Below are positions 31,643 through 34,534 of a stretch of DNA of 34,534 nucleotides, in pieces. Within the stretch, counting starts at the first letter, position 1, and each line of letters begins with the position of its first letter. A program made the translations under genes and the position numbers. The notes beneath the pieces were generated by a model. That model had not been told where the DNA came from and did no database searches. It saw nothing but the letters and a program-made list of their open reading frames with translations. This stretch comes from Thermoguttaceae bacterium (GTDB lineage: Bacteria > Planctomycetota > Planctomycetia > Pirellulales > Thermoguttaceae), in contig JAFYQR010000181.1 of the NCBI GenBank assembly GCA_017559825.1, positions 1 to 34,534 on the forward strand, read 5' to 3'.

Positions 31643-31720
31643 ACGCTTTACAACGTCGGGCGGGTCGCTCTTCGGCGTCGCGTCAACAAAACGACACGAC
31701 GTCAAACTCCGTCGACAATA

Positions 31721-31759
31721 AAAAACGCCGCGCTCGACGGCTCGAGTCGCGGCGTTTTT
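31721..31759. terminator. Bidirectional terminator between convergent genes
   Basis: AAAAACGCCGCG (31721-31732) pairs perfectly with CGCGGCGTTTTT (31748-31759) over a 15-base loop. Both strands end in T-runs. It serves the gene ending at 31642 and the gene ending at 31795. Confidence 0.9.
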
Positions 31760-31794
31760 CCTTGATTAAACGCAAACCTTTTCAACCGAAACGT

Positions 31795-33654
31795 TTACGA
31801 GTTCTTTTTCGTCAATTTCTCGACCGCGTAAGCCGCCGGGGAAATCGTCTTTTTACGGTCGAGCGACCAGTTCTCCATTTCGTCGAGCGCTTCAAAAATC
31901 GCGACGCAAGCCGTTCGATAATCGACTTTAGCGATTTCGGAAACGAGGCGAACGCTACGGTCGATCAACTTTTTGTTCGTCGCGTCGACGTGCGCCATCC
32001 AGTTCCCGTTCAGGCGGCCGAACTTGCCCATCGTCGCGCTCGAAATGTTGTTCAGCGCCAACTTTAACGCGATGTGCGCGAACACGTCGAGCGGCGTCGC
32101 GAGCATCGGCGCTTTAAACTCGAAAACGCGCGCTCCGTCGACCGTTTTGCGTCCGTTCGTTTCGCCGTTCGCCCCGCCGCCACAAGCGCTTGCGTCGAGC
32201 GTATTTTCGACCAAAAACGCGATTTTTCGTTCGAACGGTTCCGCGCCCTTTTCGAACGCGGCGAACCACTCGTCGGCGGCGTCGCCCCAAATTTGCGTCT
32301 CCGCGTCGGCCAACACCGCGACGGCGGCGTTCGGCGAAACCTCCGTTCGCGACGGGTCGGCCTCGTTCCCAATCGGGAAACGGTACACTGCGGCGCGCCC
32401 AATCTTCGGCGGGTCAAGGATTTGCGCCGACGTCCCGCCCATCGCGCGGTAATCGTCCGGCGTCCATTCGAGACAACGCGGCTCGACCCCGCCGAGAAGC
32501 CAAATCCACGCGTCCTTCGCCGATCTCATCGGGTCTTTCACAAACGCCCACGGCGCGGGCGCTTCCGTCTCGTCGAGCGAACGGAACGGCGGGATTTTGA
32601 ACGTCGGCGAACGCTCCGTCGTGTCGGTGAAAATGTCGAGTTCGTAATCGCGCGCAAAGTAGGTAATCCGCCCGCCGCGCCGGTAAACGTCCGTTTCAAA
32701 CTCAACGTAAGCTGCCGCTGTTTCGACGTTTGCGTCGGAACGTATCGCTTTGAGAAGCGCGTCGAACGCCTCCGCTTTTTCGGTCGGCGACTTTTCCTCG
32801 AAACCGAGCGCGGCGAACTCGTCGGCGGAGAGCGTTTCTTTAAGTCGTTTCGTTACGGCGGTTTCGAACGCGAATCCGGCGACGAGAAGCTCGATCGTCG
32901 TCGCTTGCATCCGCGTCGACCCGGCGATCGCCATCGGCCCGGTCGTCAGGTTAACGACGGTAACTCGTTCGTCTTCAATCACTTGGCGCGACCGTTCGAC
33001 GCGCGACGCCATCAGGTCGCTCGGGTTGTTGAAGAGGAAAAACGCGGGAATCCCGGCGTCGACGGCGGCGAAAATCGTTCCGATGACCGACGAGGTTTCG
33101 CCCCCTTCGCTAATCGCGACGAGAACGTCGTTCGGGCCGATTCCCGCTTGCTCGAACTGTTTGCGACCAAAGGAGATAAAGTCTTCAAAACTTTCGACGG
33201 AGCGAATCAGCGCGAAGTCGCCGCCGGTCATCACGGCGTTCGTTTGCGCGGCGAGCGTTCGGAAAAATTCGGCGCGGCTCGGTAATTTTTCGGCGCTCGT
33301 TCGACAGAACTTTTTATTCGCGGCGTCGAGAAGAATCGAGAGGCGCCCGGTCGCGCCGCACCCGCTGAACGAAACGCGACCTCCGGAGCTTAACGCCTTA
33401 TAAATCGCGGTTTCGAGCGCGGCGAACTCCGGCGACGCGATCGTCTTTTTGAGAACCGGCGGAATATCGTCGTCGACCGAAAAAAGTTGGCGCATCCCGG
33501 CCGCGACGTCGGTTTCGAGCGTCTGCGAGAGCGTTCGCGTCTTCGGGTGCGCCTGCTCCGTCGTCAGCGCCCCCAAGTGAAACTGCGTCTCGTTTTGGAT
33601 AAAATCCTCGGCCTTTTCCAACGGCGTCGCCGCGCGTTCGAACGAAGTTTCCAT
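31795..33654 (-). CDS. Double-SIS MurQ/glucokinase-regulator-like protein
   Basis: This 619-residue protein is twice the length of the etherase MurQ (about 300) and close to mammalian glucokinase regulatory protein (about 625). SIS domain 1 has FSGCGATGRLS (96-106), ISEGGETSSVIG (181-192) and GPMAIAGSTRMQATT (239-253), all MurQ-family signatures. A second SIS-like region spans about 350-540. The family C-terminal motif (NNISSATMGKFGRLNGNWM, then DATNKKL) comes only after it. The E. coli MurQ catalytic Glu83 (in LDASE) aligns with Asn113 (LDAAN), while Glu114 aligns with Glu157. Loss of Glu83 argues against MurNAc-6-P etherase activity and for a sugar-phosphate-sensing role. AAAGGA precedes the ATG. 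An MFS transporter gene lies 69 nt upstream. Confidence 0.8.
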   Translation of the reverse strand: METSFERAATPLEKAEDFIQNETQFHLGALTTEQAHPKTRTLSQTLETDVAAGMRQLFSVDDDIPPVLKKTIASPEFAALETAIYKALSSGGRVSFSGCGATGRLSILLDAANKKFCRTSAEKLPSRAEFFRTLAAQTNAVMTGGDFALIRSVESFEDFISFGRKQFEQAGIGPNDVLVAISEGGETSSVIGTIFAAVDAGIPAFFLFNNPSDLMASRVERSRQVIEDERVTVVNLTTGPMAIAGSTRMQATTIELLVAGFAFETAVTKRLKETLSADEFAALGFEEKSPTEKAEAFDALLKAIRSDANVETAAAYVEFETDVYRRGGRITYFARDYELDIFTDTTERSPTFKIPPFRSLDETEAPAPWAFVKDPMRSAKDAWIWLLGGVEPRCLEWTPDDYRAMGGTSAQILDPPKIGRAAVYRFPIGNEADPSRTEVSPNAAVAVLADAETQIWGDAADEWFAAFEKGAEPFERKIAFLVENTLDASACGGGANGETNGRKTVDGARVFEFKAPMLATPLDVFAHIALKLALNNISSATMGKFGRLNGNWMAHVDATNKKLIDRSVRLVSEIAKVDYRTACVAIFEALDEMENWSLDRKKTISPAAYAVEKLTKKNS

Positions 33655-33723
33655 TGTTTTTCCTTTCGTTTATCGTCAATAAAAACAAGAGTTGCGCTTT
33701 CTCGGCCGTTTAACGACTAGGCG

Positions 33724-34534
33724 TCAAGCGACGGTTTCGTCGGAAGCAGCGCTCGCGACGTTTTCCGCGTCGATTCGTTTTTGACGGTCGCGCCCGAACG
33801 TTCCAAACGCCGCGACGCCGACGCAAATCGCGCCGATCAACCAAGCGTTCGACAACGCCGAAAACGCGTCGCGGTAACCGTTTGCGTAACCTTGCGCCAT
33901 TCCCGCTTCGCCCAGCTCGGCGACCGACGCCGCGACCGCCGAATCGACGAACGCGCCGACCATCTGCGCCGACCAAGAGCCAATCAAAAACGCGAACATG
34001 ATCATGAACCCAACCGTCGTCGAGCGATACTTCGCCGGAACCGTCTCAAAAACCGCCGCGTGCGTGTTGCACTCGTAAAATCCGCGGCAAACGCCCATTA
34101 AAAAGAAGAGGCCGAAAAGCGCCTCCGGAGAACCGGCCCGTCCCATCGCCGCGACGACCGGAACGCCAAGCGCCATCGCCAAGCATTGCAACTTCGGACG
34201 GAACGTCGGAAAACGGCGCGAAACCCGGTCGCTCAACCAAGCGCCGACGAAGATGAAAATCAGCGCCGCGATATGGTGCCAAAACATCCCATGGAAACCG
34301 GCGCTCGTCGGCGTCAGGTCGAAACGGTCGTGCAGGAACTTCGGAACGACGTTCAAATACGCGTTGTTGACGAAAACGATCGCCGTAAAGCCGACCGTCA
34401 AGCAAAGCGCCGACGGGTTGCGGAAAATCATTCCGAGAAATTCGCCGACCGAAACTTTGTCGCCGCTCGACTTCGCCGCGTCGCCGCCGTCGGTCGCGCC
34501 GCCCTCCGCCGCCGGGTCGCGGAGCCGCCAAATC
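33724..34534 (-). CDS. MFS transporter, C-terminal half (5' end outside window)
   Basis: The reading frame stays open to the right edge, so the start codon is beyond 34534; the Met at 34431 is internal. The visible 269 or so residues begin in the central cytoplasmic loop (RLRDP, then GDKVSVGEFLGMIFRNP) and contain six membrane segments, the C-terminal half of a 12-helix major facilitator. A loop reading WLSDRVSRRFP is the inter-helix Arg-rich motif. The tail is cytoplasmic and charged. Substrate is unknown; sugar-phosphate and sugar permeases share this look. Close spacing to the MurQ/GKRP-like gene suggests co-transcription and a related substrate, which is inference. Confidence 0.8.
   Translation of the reverse strand, partial: IWRLRDPAAEGGATDGGDAAKSSGDKVSVGEFLGMIFRNPSALCLTVGFTAIVFVNNAYLNVVPKFLHDRFDLTPTSAGFHGMFWHHIAALIFIFVGAWLSDRVSRRFPTFRPKLQCLAMALGVPVVAAMGRAGSPEALFGLFFLMGVCRGFYECNTHAAVFETVPAKYRSTTVGFMIMFAFLIGSWSAQMVGAFVDSAVAASVAELGEAGMAQGYANGYRDAFSALSNAWLIGAICVGVAAFGTFGRDRQKRIDAENVASAASDETVA

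Noticed and set aside
31795..33654. Functional MurNAc-6-phosphate etherase (MurQ)
   Set aside because: The length is double that of MurQ and the catalytic Glu83 position is Asn113; a GKRP-like assignment fits better.
34431..34434. Treating the Met at 34431 as the MFS start
   Set aside because: The frame stays open to the window edge and the upstream residues form the typical central loop of a major facilitator, so the gene is cut by the window.

Overview
The window looks like chromosomal DNA of a Planctomycetota-type (PVC) bacterium, possibly a gut or other anaerobic polysaccharide degrader. This is an inference from gene content, not a marker-gene result. Supporting signs are the GC- and CpG-rich sequence, almost every enzyme carrying an export signal (Sec, and two Tat signals), an LptD-type outer-membrane protein, a gluzincin metallopeptidase with an HExxH motif, a squalene-cyclase-repeat protein lacking the cyclase motif, and many singly placed glycoside hydrolases with no SusC/SusD pair. 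I see no transposase, integrase, phage gene, CRISPR array or rRNA.

Layout. 161-4840 (minus): an exported six-hairpin glycosidase, an exported GH5-like glycosidase, and a Tat-exported hydroxypyruvate-isomerase-like TIM barrel. 5076-10029 (minus): a large LptD-like protein with a probable TTG start, and an exported alpha/beta hydrolase whose nucleophile elbow carries Asp instead of Ser. 10207-10717: tRNA-Ser(UGA), an imperfect tandem duplication and two divergent promoters. 10718-13228 (plus): a GH78-type alpha-L-rhamnosidase with a strong leader hairpin. 13455-18860 (minus): an HExxH peptidase, then a heparinase II/III-like and GH97 pair that probably form one operon. 19095-21283 (plus): an O-acetylhomoserine sulfhydrylase-type PLP enzyme and a GT-A glycosyltransferase-like protein. 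21311-27463 (minus): squalene-cyclase-repeat protein, NAD(P)H-hydrate epimerase, methyltransferase, small membrane protein, Tat-exported dipeptide epimerase, and SH3-NlpC/P60 endopeptidase. 27631-31642 (plus): transglutaminase-like protein, GH39/clan-A-like protein, and an unrecognised 164-residue protein. 31795-34534 (minus): a double-SIS MurQ/GKRP-like protein and the C-terminal half of an MFS transporter cut by the window edge.

How the genes may work together. Two themes stand out. The first is breakdown of plant or host heteropolysaccharides by exported enzymes (six-hairpin, GH5-like, GH78, GH97, heparinase-like, GH39-like). The second is peptidoglycan peptide and MurNAc salvage: the NlpC/P60 enzyme followed by an L-Ala-D/L-Glu epimerase is a YkfC/YkfB-like pair, and a MurQ-superfamily protein with a transporter lies about 4 kb away. 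The MurQ-like protein lacks the catalytic Glu of true MurQ and is doubled like the glucokinase regulatory protein, so a regulatory role is more likely than etherase activity.

Regulatory signals are unusually readable. Seven sigma-70-like promoters fit a 16-17 nt spacer with a TTGCGW, TTGATT or TTGACR -35 box; an eighth, weaker match has an 18-nt spacer. Several intrinsic terminators and 5'-leader hairpins are visible.
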